This document shows positions 23,101 through 33,276 of a stretch of 64,000 nt of DNA, piece by piece. The stretch's first letter is position 1. Each line of letters starts with the position of its first letter. Under the pieces are notes generated by a model. That model was not told the DNA's origin, made no database searches, and worked only from the letters and a program-made list of their open reading frames with translations. The stretch comes from Halocafeteria seosinensis (lineage: Eukaryota > Sar > Bigyra > Bicosoecida), in contig LVLI01000294.1 of NCBI GenBank assembly GCA_001687465.1, forward strand, positions 124,001 through 188,000, given 5' to 3'. Both the position numbers and the translations under genes were made by a program.

Positions 23101-23340
23101 TACTGATTGAAGTGATGCCCAAATTATTGAGTTTCCTGCAATGCACCTTTGCTTGGTACACCGATAGCATGAACAACAATCATACATATGTTCTTACAAT
23201 ACACCAGGTTCGCAATTTTCGCAGCTAACAAGTGTATCGCCTATAATTTGACAGCAGTCGGAGGCTTCCGCGCAAGTTGTGTCCAGGAGCAGCAGCGTCA
23301 CGTTGACTATCCCACATAAGAATAACGAGGAAGCCTTCAT
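17120..23340 (-). CDS. Secreted multi-LRR protein with three capped LRR domains and a four-copy unknown module
   Basis: Twenty exons rebuild 1578 residues. Exon 1 (23198-23340) encodes a signal peptide (MKASSLFLCGIVNVTLLLL) and a Cys cap, DCCQ...C..C. Three LRR domains follow, with 6, 5 and 6 repeats. Each is opened by a CC...C.C cap and closed by a Cys-containing C-cap. The first C-cap leads into a Ser/Pro/Thr hinge (PTPSPSPSSSATPT). Typical repeats read LARNELIYIEEESFSGLSNL. Exons 2-19 are 22 to 102 codons long, nine of them exactly 72 bases plus one double-repeat exon of 150. The last exon (17120-19901) holds four modules near residues 725-889, 908-1069, 1101-1251 and 1282-1466, then a Ser/Pro linker and a Cys-rich acidic tail. 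No transmembrane span or ER-retention signal is seen. The ligand is unknown; a recognition or matrix role is inferred from LRR architecture. Confidence 0.85.
17380..19780 (-). repeat. Four tandem copies of an unrecognised module of about 160 residues
   Basis: Each copy begins with a W/Y-x-G-Y/F-x-F strand (WQGYIFQ, WTGYVFE, DAGFIFN, WQGYVFQ), followed by a LLGGATS-type turn and an A-A-x-F strand. A Cys pair comes next, then LxPGTxYxxxQG, and the copy closes with a hydrophobic segment (VVGLRW, LLGLRV, RVGFEF, MLGMDF). The pattern suggests an extracellular beta-sandwich. The copies are well diverged and lie in a single uninterrupted exon, unlike the LRR half. I cannot assign a known domain. Confidence 0.75.
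19976..23340 (-). repeat. Array of phase-2 LRR exons
   Basis: Within the LRR gene, exon spans are 23198-23340, 23058-23135, 22928-22999, 22705-22854, 22553-22630, 22395-22466, 22014-22319, 21875-21955, 21597-21668, 21454-21525, 21316-21387, 21173-21244, 20848-21093, 20708-20785, 20568-20639, 20414-20485, 20265-20336, 20114-20185 and 19976-20050. Every one ends two bases into a codon, usually a Leu codon split CT|N or TT|N, and every length after the first is a multiple of three. Any LRR exon could therefore be lost, gained or swapped without breaking the frame. Confidence 0.88.
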
Positions 23341-24071
23341 GGTTATGACTCTCTGCGGTTAACCACGAAGTAATCGCATTGGCAGATGAAGGAATGGGAC
23401 ACTCCAAGGGGTAACAGAGCAGAGATTATTTCAGTGTAAATTTCCACCATCCTCAAGACGTCCATCAATGCAAAGTTTTCCAACAGTGTAGTACTGAGTG
23501 TACCACCACTACTGGTACTGGGCGGGTTGAGAGCGGTTTTTCGCTAGGCTGCTGAACCTATCTGAAACTGACTTAACCCAGTATTCTCGCAGTGGTTCAG
23601 GTTCTGGTTGTGCCTTTCCCAGCCTCATTGAGTAAGCTGACTATGCATGCAGAAGCAGAAATTTAAGATTACTTTGGTGAAAATTACTGTATTGTCTAAA
23701 GAACGAATCTCCCCGGAACTGGTAGAAAAGCTGGAAATCTCCCAAACCCCGATGTGTGTATTCAATATATTGGCATTTCCGCAGAGGGTTCAACAAGAAA
23801 CGGCCCAAGACTAAGCGCTCATCAGGATTGTTGCACAGTTGTAACAGTTGATACCCTGGGAATATCGGTATGCGAGTAAGATAGAGAAGCTTCGACGAGT
23901 ACAGTCTTGTTATCAGCTCCAAAAACAGCAATGGCAACCCAACCAACTGCAAACCCACGAATATTGAGGTTGACAGTGGATGGCGAGAGTCGTTTTGGCA
24001 GTGTGCAAGTGTGACAGTGAACGTATCCGTCATATACATCCCAGAGGTGACGTACGTTTTGTTTTGCAGCG
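23341..24071. other. Intergenic, divergent promoter region of LRR and TTL genes
   Basis: About 730 bases between two divergent genes for predicted secretory-pathway proteins. Two overlapping minus-strand open frames here (to 23641 and 23822) show no domain and no consistent exon structure, so I treat the region as regulatory. Confidence 0.45.
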
Positions 24072-25268
24072 ATGCAGCTGCGGAAGACATTGGAAGTTAT
24101 CGCCGTTGCTTGCTTGTTCACATTCTGTGGATACACATTGCTCGCCGTGGCCCCACCTGCACAAGCTGTTGAATATACTCGGAAGCCTTCAAGAGCACTG
24201 TATTATCGGCTCCAGGACTGTCAACATGACATGCCTGATGCCTTTCTACACTCCTTCGCTAACCGCGGTCTTCGACTCACCGAGGAAGCAACACAGTGGG
24301 AATACTACATTCCATGCGGCTACAACCACATGCGTCGCGAACAAGAGTCAATCGCACTGAGAGGAGGCGACCAGAAGGTTTTTTTTATCTACGCCGCGGA
24401 TAACCTCATCAGGAAAGATACGTTGTGGCATCTGTTGAGCAGTGCCATGGGGCGCATACAAGCCTCTGAGTATATGCCGAGAACCTACATCTTGTCACGA
24501 AAGCAGGATATGGTGCAATTACACAAAGACCATCGTCCCCAAACGACGTATATCTTGAAGAAGAATATCCAAAGACAGCAAGGCCTTTTCATTACGCCAA
24601 ATCTCTCGGAAATACAGTCCAATGTTCCGAAGTCCCTAGGGTGGAGCGAGGGATACGTCATTGCTCAAGAAGTCTTGCGCCATCCATTGACGATCGATAA
24701 ACACAAAATCAACTTCAGATTTTATTTAGCAGTCATATGTCACCATCAAGGAAAAGATGCCTACCTATTCAACGACGGCTTTGTGTACTACACTCCGAAG
24801 CGATACGAAGACGGTACCCAGGAGCGTCAGCGGTTGATCACGACGGTATACATGGATCGTCAAATTTATGAGAAACATCCTCTTACAATATCGCAATTTA
24901 TCCAAACGACTGTTGGAACGAAGAATAGGAGTAGACAAGGAAAAATTATTTCCTCTGCCTCCAGTTTGCTGCATGATGTTTTGGGGGCTATCGAAACGTC
25001 TGTTTGCCGACCATCTCAACTCGATTCTGTGACCACTTTTCAACTGTTTGGATGCGACGTAGAATTTAACGAGCAGCTACGACCTAAATTAATAGAGCTA
25101 AATAAAGGGCCAGATTTGAACTTTAAAGATGATATAGATCGACAGCTGAAAGTGGATTTGGTAGACCGTTTGCTTGACGTGGTAGACGGAAAGCAGCAGC
25201 CATCTTCAGGGAGATATTTCTTTTCTATTTGGTCTAACAAAGTTAAAAAAAGTCAATCCTTGAAATAG
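24072..25268 (+). CDS. Tubulin-tyrosine-ligase-like (ATP-grasp) protein with N-terminal signal or anchor
   Basis: Single-exon gene of 398 residues. Residues 8-33 form a hydrophobic stretch (VIAVACLFTFCGYTLLAVA) ending in a small-residue cleavage-like site (AQA), so the protein should enter the secretory pathway or sit as a type II membrane protein. The rest follows the TTL ATP-grasp order: a YILKKN Lys strand, GYVIAQEVLRHPL, the KINFRFYLAV strand typical of TTL, FQLFGCDVEFNEQLRPKLIELNKGP (metal- and ATP-binding end), and a C-terminal helix. TTL family enzymes attach amino acids to tubulin or other acceptors. A lumenal copy cannot reach tubulin, so the substrate here is unknown. Lack of introns sets it apart from its neighbours. 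Confidence 0.78.
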   Translation: MQLRKTLEVIAVACLFTFCGYTLLAVAPPAQAVEYTRKPSRALYYRLQDCQHDMPDAFLHSFANRGLRLTEEATQWEYYIPCGYNHMRREQESIALRGGDQKVFFIYAADNLIRKDTLWHLLSSAMGRIQASEYMPRTYILSRKQDMVQLHKDHRPQTTYILKKNIQRQQGLFITPNLSEIQSNVPKSLGWSEGYVIAQEVLRHPLTIDKHKINFRFYLAVICHHQGKDAYLFNDGFVYYTPKRYEDGTQERQRLITTVYMDRQIYEKHPLTISQFIQTTVGTKNRSRQGKIISSASSLLHDVLGAIETSVCRPSQLDSVTTFQLFGCDVEFNEQLRPKLIELNKGPDLNFKDDIDRQLKVDLVDRLLDVVDGKQQPSSGRYFFSIWSNKVKKSQSLK

Positions 25269-26510
25269 GCTGCACTGTCTTCCGACCGTGTATCGATCAG
25301 ACGTACCAGTTCTTCCTTTGACGCAAGCTCACGTCGCCCAGTATAATGTATTATGAGCCAGCGATGTCATACTTACGAATGGCACAAAGCGCTGGCAAGA
25401 CACTTAGGAGGCTGAAAAACTCAACGTTAAGAAATGGAGTCCTTTTATGACACAGTTTCAGACAGATATAAATCAATGCGAGGTCCCGATTTGAAAGATG
25501 TTCTCGTAACGTCTGTCACATGTGTGTGTGTGTATGTATGTGTGTGTCTACAGCCATGTTCGAAAACGAACGACATGTGTTGCCTAGTTTCGCCTTTTCA
25601 TGGTTTTTTTAACGACAAGTCAGTTGGCACAGCAGGTTCTCCTCTTTAGTTTCACCTGTTTGTATTGGTATTGCTCCTACCTTGTATGGATATCGCTCTT
25701 GAGTAGATTACAGTTGCTAATGAGAATAACCGTTTTTCCGTTGGTCTAACCATGTGCTCATGAGAGGAACTATTGATAAGGAACTGTCTATTGTAGATCA
25801 CACACACATATGTGACAGATAGGGTGAGTTTACCGCATCCTCTTAACGAGTGAAGCAGCGATTGTAGGTTATTCTGAATTTCTGAAGGCCCTCAGCTATG
25901 CACATACAAGTACAACACACGAAGTCGTTGCATGACTGAGTAATCTCGTTAGGACAGCGTTCACAGTGTTATGAGGAATAGCAGACCTGACGTAAAGCTT
26001 GAAAGTAGACTCGAGACTCAAGACTTTCGCCTTTCCTGTTTTCCGTTCCGCTTTCAATTGAAGTTTAATTGTTCGCTAGTTAACTTGCAGAAGTTCAATT
26101 AAGTACTAGGACCCAGAAGTGGACTTATCTTGCTATTTTATAACAGGAAGAAGTGTTTATTCCAGCGAAAACGGGAGTATAATTGGAGCAGCCTCATCCT
26201 CTAGCGAAGTACGGCGTATGTACTTTCTTCAGGAGGTATTTGTACCCAGCATGAAACCATATTGGTACTTAACTTGACTAAAGGGGCATAGTAGCTTCTT
26301 TGCAAGAAGATGGTGCTTCATGCAAAAATTGACCAAGACTGTGATGTAACGATTTTCCATCGAAAAATGTGCTTCCATTAATTAACATAGACAAAATGAG
26401 CGACACTAGAACACCCGATACGATTTCAATTATATCTTTAACACTCATGAAATAGTAATTTGCGTCGTCGCTCCAATGGCAATAGGATACGTTTCCAATG
26501 GAAAGTCAGC
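25269..26510. other. Gene-poor stretch of about 1.2 kb
   Basis: No coding segment supported. It looks AT-richer than its surroundings and contains a GT-rich microsatellite at about 25520-25547 and a CACACACATATGTG inverted string near 25799-25812. It includes the 3' ends of both convergent neighbours. Confidence 0.5.
25520..25547. repeat. GT microsatellite
   Basis: Alternating TG dinucleotides interrupted by two TATG units, in the spacer 3' of the TTL-like gene. Confidence 0.8.
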
Positions 26511-27429
26511 TTAGTCTTCAGAAGTTTGCAAGCCACTGAGGGTTCTCTTTTCATACACCGTCATAAGTGGATCCAAACAAGGTAAAATGATACAAAAGCC
26601 TTTGTCTAGTAGCAATTTCACGAGTAGATAGTCTCCAAAGCTCGCTTCCGACCCTGAGTCCCTGAGAATAAGGGCGAGGTCAGCGAGCAGGTTGAAATTA
26701 TGCACCTCTGCGGAACAAGCGAGCTGTTTTCAAGGTATCTAAGACGTCTTAGCTGGTTCTCTCTGTAAAAGCGAAAATAGAAAATATCTAAGCAACTTAA
26801 TTGTAAGTCGTTAAACGATACAAGCTCATGGAACGTGCACGTACACCGATGGTTCTTCCCGTTTCCGGCGTACGGCGTTCACAAACCCCTCTGCCAAATT
26901 GTACCCTGGGGATGATCTCAAATAATTTGACTCCAATTCAAGTATCTGTCGTTCCAGTTTTTTTAAGTCCCTCTCTAATCTGCAAGGGCAACGCGTGCTC
27001 AGGTATTCCATAACAAAGAGGACCCAACGAACAATGTACGGGAGCGACTTACGAGCCTCGCTGTTCTCTGCACTGAAGCAACTCGTGCTTTGACGAGGCA
27101 GCGGCATTGCCATCACTGGCCGCAACTCGTGTTGGCATGCTCACTGAAGCTGCCGTAGGTGCTCGTACGGTCGAAGAAGCAGCACTTGCACTACTCATCG
27201 TACTTGCTTTGCTAACTGTCGTCGAAGAACTTGACAGCCGTGAGTTCGGCTGCGTGGCAGTTGGAGTGTTGTCTCTCGCAGAAGTGGAGGACCCTGTGCT
27301 CGAGGAGGAGTTCGACGCCGCTGTCACATTTGCGGATCGTGTAGTGGTAGCTCTCTTTTTCTCCTTCCTTGGGTTTGTCGATTGAGGAGGATGTTCTCGA
27401 GATCTCTTTGAGGTTTGCTTCTTCATCAT
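26511..27429 (-). CDS. Eaf6/MEAF6-like histone acetyltransferase subunit
   Basis: Eaf6 is a small coiled-coil subunit shared by the NuA4, NuA3 and MOZ/HBO1 acetyltransferase complexes. Exon 1 begins at 27429 (MMKKQTSKRSREHPPQ), is Ser/Thr/Ala-rich and disordered, and ends near 27055. Exon 2 (acceptor near 26999) gives SLERDLKKLERQILELESNYL, the Eaf6 helix (LERQIxxLExxYL), then a Y-N-x-x-x-G-F segment corresponding to the family's YGNIIRGW motif. The C-terminal exon is ambiguous. One join gives ENQLRRLRYLENSSLVPQ; another keeps a 64-codon open frame (FNLLADLALILRDSG) ending at 26511. The family call rests on the short helix alone. Confidence 0.55.
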
Positions 27430-27801
27430 CACCCCGCTGCTTCTTAATTATTTTTGTTGAATCGCTCGGTTCTTCAGTCTGAACTTATTCATTCCTTACT
27501 GGAGATCCATGGCTCGGCTAAGACCATATCGAAAGAACGTCTGTGTACGAGCGAATCCCATTGATGAACGTGTCGCACAACCCTGAACAGCCTCATGGAA
27601 CAAATAAAACGTAGTGATCTGGGGGCTTCACAAACCATTGCTTTCGCCGTTGGAGTGACTTCAATCATCATTGCCCATGGCAAGACCGAATCAATTCAAT
27701 TGCATCGTGGGTGAAATTGGTTATTTTGTCCGCCTCTCTCTACAGCTAGTGGAGTGGAACGGTCTGGTAGTGGTGTGTATTGGAGGAAGGGACATAATAA
27801 A
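27430..27801. other. Intergenic, divergent promoter region
   Basis: Lies between the Eaf6-like and LSM4 start codons. Nothing else recognised. Confidence 0.45.
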
Positions 27802-28365
27802 ATGGTATGTACCTTGGTTGTTGGCTTTCCCATGTTCTATTGATTACATATTCTCTTTGTTGGCCTCGCTTACGCAGTTACCCTTATCATTATTAAAGAC
27901 GGCCAAAGACCGTCCTATGGTATGTATCGCGCTCTTTTGAACAGCATTTTTAGGTGCTGTTTCATGAAATTTGGAAGCGTATCTGCAGCTGGTGGAGCTG
28001 AAGAATGGGGATACGTATAATGGACATCTAGTGAACTGTGATACATACATGAACATTAATTTGAAAGAAGTTATTTGCACATCAAAAGTACGTCTCACCA
28101 ATGCTTGGTCCCTTGGGGTAGAGTGTGTTGTTGTCATCTTTGGGTTTACTTTAACCAGGATGGAGATAAATTTTGGAGCATACCTGAATGCTATATTCGT
28201 GGTGATTCCATTAAGTATCTCAGGATACCAGATGAGGTTTTAGAGGAAGTACCGGAAGAAGAAGAGGCAACTAAGGGAGCTGGAAGAGGTCGTGGTAGAG
28301 GACGTGGCGGACGAGGCCGTGGAAGAGGAGGTCGAGGCCGCGGAGGTGGTTCACGTGGACGATAA
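27802..28365 (+). CDS. LSM4: U6 snRNA-associated Sm-like protein LSM4
   Basis: Ring subunit of LSM1-7 (mRNA decay) and LSM2-8 (U6 snRNP). Exons are 27802-27804, 27878-27919, 27989-28087 and 28159-28365, giving 116 residues. The first coding exon is only the ATG. The Sm1 motif ([21 protein letters not shown]) and Sm2 motif ([15 protein letters not shown]) are almost unchanged from other eukaryotes. LPLSLLKTA at the N-terminus and an RGG-rich C-terminal tail of about 35 residues are specific to LSM4 among Lsm proteins. Confidence 0.96.
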
Positions 28366-28589
28366 GTTACTCCAACAGCGACGTTCGGAGGATTAAAGTC
28401 ATAGCTGTGGAATTGGGCCTAACATATTCCAGTCCAGCCTCGGTAATGCGATACTTAGGGAAGGCTATATGTAGAAAAATTGCACCTCGTAGTGAAGTAC
28501 TGACTAGGAGTGGATGGAGTTTTTGCAGATGCAACTCCTGTGACTTTGAAATAAACTCTGAAGATTGCGGAAAGTTCTCTACTTATTTT

Positions 28590-30100
28590 CTATGCTCCTG
28601 TTCGTTGACTTTTTTCTTTAGCGGACTGCCGTATTGCGGAATTGTCGATTCCTCTTCGCTTCCTACCCTTCTGTTGAAACTCTTGCCAGTTGCCAACGCG
28701 TTGCTCCCTACCTTTGTCCCATGCTTCTTTAAATTCTTTTTCGAACTCTTGCTTTTCCTTTTCTTCTTCTTCTTTTTCGACTTCCGCTGTCTGCAATGTT
28801 GCGTTAGAAGAGTTCTACAACCCAAATGGAAGGAGGTTTAGAGTAAAAGCAAGAACGTACTGAATGCTCTTTCAGTTGCCTCTCGAACTTCCTTTTGCGA
28901 AGTTCGTGTACAGCAAACGCCTTTCTTGTTGCTACCAGTAATTCCTCTTCATAGCTGCCTAATTCGCTTTCTGAGACACCATCCTTCAAACGTTTCTTTC
29001 GGGCCTTTTTCACTTCTTTCTCGGCGCTATCAATGATACTCTGTGAGATCTCTTTTTGTTGGGGATCCAAAATTTGTTGATGAGCCTTCTTCACGACTGT
29101 GTCATTAAAAGGAGGTGTATTACTACAGTGAACCACCTCCAGGAAACTATATGCAAGACAACTTACTCTGAAATGCATCCTTTGCTCGTTCTTTATCCTC
29201 ATTCTTGTCTGGATGAACGAGACTGGATAACTTCAAATAGTGACGCCGAATTAATTCATCATCATCGTCTTTATCTACTCGTAGCACTTCAAAGGGGTTG
29301 AGGTTGATCCATTCATGATTCGGCTGTAACAAACGGTCTGCACATTTCCAGTTTGTGTGTGAAACTAGGCTACTGTGTTTCTCGGGGGAGGATCTCACTT
29401 ACCAATTTCCTGCTGAGCCACCTTTGCCTTATCAGTAGAAGGATCTTCCCACTCAGGAACTTTAAGTTTGCTTTTTTCTTTAGTTGATGCTTTTATATTG
29501 TCGAGCTCTTTGAAAAATTCGTCTAACACATCCCCAGGCCCAGAATTATGTGTGCTTGTTTGTTCGGACGAAGTGGCTGTGGTCGACACGGCAGAGGATG
29601 AACTAGGCGCAGAACTGCTCGAAGAGTTGCCTCGATGACCAAACAGTTGCTGGAATGATAAAGAGGATTGTGTATCTGCCACATTTTTCTGCAATACTTG
29701 GTTTGAAGGGTCCAGAGAAAGACCTGCAACGAGAGGACCGGATATGCAAGTGATTCCAAACCCAATTCAGAGGGATGATCCAAAAAATAGCCATACCTTC
29801 TCTGTAAGCATCCAACGCTTCTTGATATTTCTCCTGGTTCCTCAAGGCGTCTCCTAATCTAATATACGCTTTCGTCCACTGGGGCGCTAACGTCAGACAT
29901 TGCTGGGCATCTTCCTCTGCTTTATCAGGAAATCCTGCTGCTAATTGCGCAGCTGATCGATTAGAGAAATACACTCCAGAAGGCAAAATTTCGATTGCTT
30001 TGGTATAGTACTCAATGGCCTTCTGGTACTCTTTGGCTTGGAAAGCGGCATTGCCCTTGCCCTTGAGTGCATCGGCGTCATCGTTTTGTTTGCAGGACAT
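28590..30100 (-). CDS. TPR-DNAJC8 (SPF31-like) fusion co-chaperone
   Basis: Five exons (29797-30100, 29403-29723, 29167-29337, 28861-29096, 28590-28790) join in phase to 410 residues. Residues 1-120 are three TPR motifs (NAAFQAKEYQKAIEYYTKAIE, YFSNRSAAQLA, AYIRLGDALRNQEKYQEALDAY) of the SGT/STI1 clamp type. After a Ser/Thr-rich linker, the rest matches DNAJC8/SPF31 end to end: LDEFFKELDNIK, INLNPFEVLRVD, HPD in SSLVHPDKNEDKERAKDAF, KKAHQQILDPQQKE, and a Lys/Glu-rich helix ending RVGNWQEFQ. Animal DNAJC8 is a spliceosome-associated J protein without TPRs. The chimera is supported by phase and by both halves continuing across each intron. It may recruit HSP70/HSP90 to the spliceosome, which is inference. 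Confidence 0.87.
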
Positions 30101-30401
30101 TGTCTTATTTCTAATCTAATACATACAGATAAAACGGCTAAGTACTATTCAATTCCCTCCATCATATATGTTTGTTTCCAATCGAGTATACGCACAATCC
30201 CACGTCAATAACATTCGCTACCTCAACAAGATTTCAAATTCTGGGAGCTGCGGCAACACAAAAGAAAGAAGCTCGTGCGCCGCGCGGGTGGATGGTACTA
30301 CAACTGGACCCAGGCATCATGAGCAACCGCTACATAAGCATTGTAATATATATTGCTGGATTCCTACTATCAACGAGACTCGGAAGCTAGAGGAACTGGA
30401 T
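30101..30401. other. Intergenic
   Basis: About 300 bases between the USP5 stop and the TPR-DNAJC8 start on the same strand. No further gene recognised. Confidence 0.45.
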
Positions 30402-33276
30402 TCATTGTGCTGTGGATGAGCCTTGTGGTGCAAGAGACGGAGAAGGGGCATCCACTCGACGATACAAGTAGAGATATCCAAGGTCCAGAGGAGGATTAAC
30501 GGATTCGGCCACTGTACGGTCATTCATGATAACCCATTTGTCTCCATGCTTGATGTGACATACATAGTGGCCAGTACCAGTGTTCTTGCCTATATGGGAT
30601 ATGAACCCGGCTAGTTGGTACTCAGGTTTTCCATCTTCTAGTTCTGGCATGGTACCACTTTCTCCGCCAGCAGAACCTGCAGGTTCCTGGTTGAGCTTCT
30701 CCGCATGGGACAGTAGCCAATCGCCGGCTCTTTCAGGGTCTCCATTCGTCTCGCGTAGAGCCCTACGTGCGTGTTCAGCCTGAAAACCCATGCTGGTTAG
30801 CATACTGACCGTTTCTTCATCCACTCCAGTCTCTTGCTGTGGTGCAGCGGTCGTCTCTTCTAGAGGAGTGTCAAAGTCCGGGTCTTCCATATGCTGCATT
30901 ATCCATTCGGCAGCTTGTTCAGCAGAGGCATTATTCGTAGCCACTGCTGCCCTTTTGCAACCATTATCAGGGAATCCCATGGATACTAGCTGTTGAACAA
31001 TCTGAGGATCCGGTTGAGGCTGATTACCAGCGTTTTCAGGTTGGTCTTCGAGCTCCTCCTCGCCTGGCTGTTTTCCAGCTCCTTTCAGGTTTGTGAGATC
31101 GAGCTGCTCAGGAGCTTTGATTCGAACGTTTATCTTCGTCGGTTGCCAGTTTTCTCCGATAACGTAGCGCCCTATTCCTATCCACAAGTAACGAGGAAAA
31201 GTCTTGATTCCAGTCTTACGGCCTGCCCTTCCGCGCTGATTAGTGGCCGGAGAAAGGAAATCATCGACAAGCTCCTCCTCTTTCCAGTTATCCAACAGCC
31301 GCTGGAAAGGGACTTGTTTAATGTTTTCAACTTCGGTCCCTTCGCTGGGTTCGGTCTTTTGGCGTTTGGTGCTGTCGGTACTCTCTTGCTCGGTTGGGTG
31401 TTCTTCTTTGGGTATTTGCAGCATCAGTAGATTGTCTGTCCGCTGATCGTACTTCACTTTGTTGGTCTGTTGGCATTGCGTTCTGGTTTCCATTTCGAAC
31501 GAGAACATGCGGGAGAGCCACGCAGGGAAACCACTCTCCCCGCCTGACGGGTTATCAAGTTGGCCAGCACGCTCAATTCTGCCCACACAATAACGAGTAT
31601 CAACAATGTCCGCCTGTAAAGACATAGATTAAGCTTACCTTTCCATCCTCTCTAGTGTGTACTGCAAAAATTCAGTAGCATCTTGTTGTCTGTTTGTGGC
31701 AAATTCTGGGTGATTTCTTCCGACGACCGCCTTTAACATTCGAGCTGTGACATATATCGAGTCGGCCAGTTTTGAAGCCTGTTGACGTAAACGCTCAGCT
31801 TCCTTCATATCTGTGTCACTATCTTTTATCTCTTCTCCAGATAAAAGTCGTTGACGGACATCGGGCTTTTCGTCCAAGAAATTCTGCAGTTTATCAAGAG
31901 CTTCGGTGGCTTCTTTCGTCACTGAAACAGTCAAAGACGAGAGTGAACAGATGAATGCTTCCACATCCTTATCAATCAACCACAACTACTTACCATATCG
32001 ATCTGTCTGGAGACCAACCGCAAGTTTCCTTAGCTGGCAAGCGAAGTCCGTCGCTGGATCAGAGGAAACTCCAGAAAATACCCGCGTAACGTCATCCCCA
32101 ACCGTGAATGCTCCTAACAAACGCAGCCGTACTTCGGGTAATGAAAATAGCACCTGGTAAACACTATTCATGTAGCAACTATTTCCAAGGTTTTTCATAC
32201 CAATCAATCCTTTGTCGGCCAATGGAACCAAGCGCGAGCCCTCTTCCTGAATACTGTTAAATTCAGCTCTCTGATTCAAGTCTAGAGTTAGTTCAGCCAT
32301 AGTCTTTTCAGTTTTCTCCATCTGTTTCACTTCTATACCAAAGTGTTGCAGATGTTCTGGTAGTTTCGGATCCTCTACGAGGCTGTCTTCATCAGTGGCG
32401 TAGCTGAAGCAGTCCCCTTTTCCATCAGGGGTAATCGTTCCCAGTTTGACACAAAGGGGGTACTTCTTTCCTGTCTCTTCAAAGTGCTGCAACGCATGGC
32501 TGTTGCCGCCGCTCCCATCAACTGCGAGTCACTAAGTAACCATCATGCAAACGATGCCTCGTATTTTATGGGGGAAAACCCGAAATGGGTAATGACTTAC
32601 ACTGTCGTCTCCCACACCCGATGAACCCCGTAGAGAGGTTAAGCCACAAGTTCTCCCTCATATCGCAATATTGACATTTCCACGTAGAAGGATCAGGAGA
32701 TATCCTTGGAGCGTCGGCAAGTTGTTCAATGGTTGATGCATACTTAGTTACAGGAATTTCTTCCTCCCACGCCGCCTGTTGTACCTCGAGGTTCTTGCTT
32801 GCATCATCATGGCTGAGGATTGCGCGGGCAGCTTGCGCAATGGACGGAGGGAGGTCTTTATCATCTAGAGCGAAAGAATACGGCTGCAAGTTGTATAACA
32901 CAACAACTGAATTTTTCTTGTCATACTCAGGTTCGTCATCCAGAGGCGCTCCTCCTTCCACACCAATGCCTACTTTGGTCAACTTCTGGGATTCAGCTTG
33001 GCGCTCTTTCTGCTGCTGCTCTTCCGTCTTGGTCCATTTCTGATGAACGTACACAGCGCACCCAGTTTTTTGATGGTCGAACAGAAGGAGGTCATGGGCA
33101 ACAGAATAGTACTTCATGATGTTCGTGTAGATGCCTTTTTCTGACAAAGGTGTATCAAACGTGAAGGCGCATTCCTCTCGAAAGACTTTGTCGGAGACTG
33201 TAGGAGATACGATTCCTCCCTCCACATTGTAGCACACAGCGAGCGCGTCGCTTCTTAGATCGTCGAACTGAGCCAT
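30402..33276 (-). CDS. USP5: Ubiquitin-specific protease 5 (isopeptidase T) homologue
   Basis: Deubiquitinase that disassembles free polyubiquitin chains. The first exon starts at MAQFDDLRSDAL (33276) and includes ECAFTFDTPLSEKGIY, the USP5 N-terminal cryptic zinc-finger region. The UBP zinc finger follows (CQYCDMRENLWLNLSTGFIGCG, then FDGSGGNSHALQHF across an intron). The Cys box is GMKNLGNSCYMNSVYQVLF. Two UBA domains are inserted near the end (VQQLVSMGFPDNGCKRA and VSMLTSMGFQAEHARRA), and the His box is GTGHYVCHIKHGDKWVIMND. The order matches USP5/Ubp14 exactly. About five exons give a length near the usual 850 residues. Confidence 0.95.

Noticed and set aside
23641-24136. Two overlapping minus-strand frames upstream of the TTL-like gene
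   Set aside because: No signal peptide, motif or splice structure, and they overlap each other in different frames; the region is better explained as a divergent promoter.
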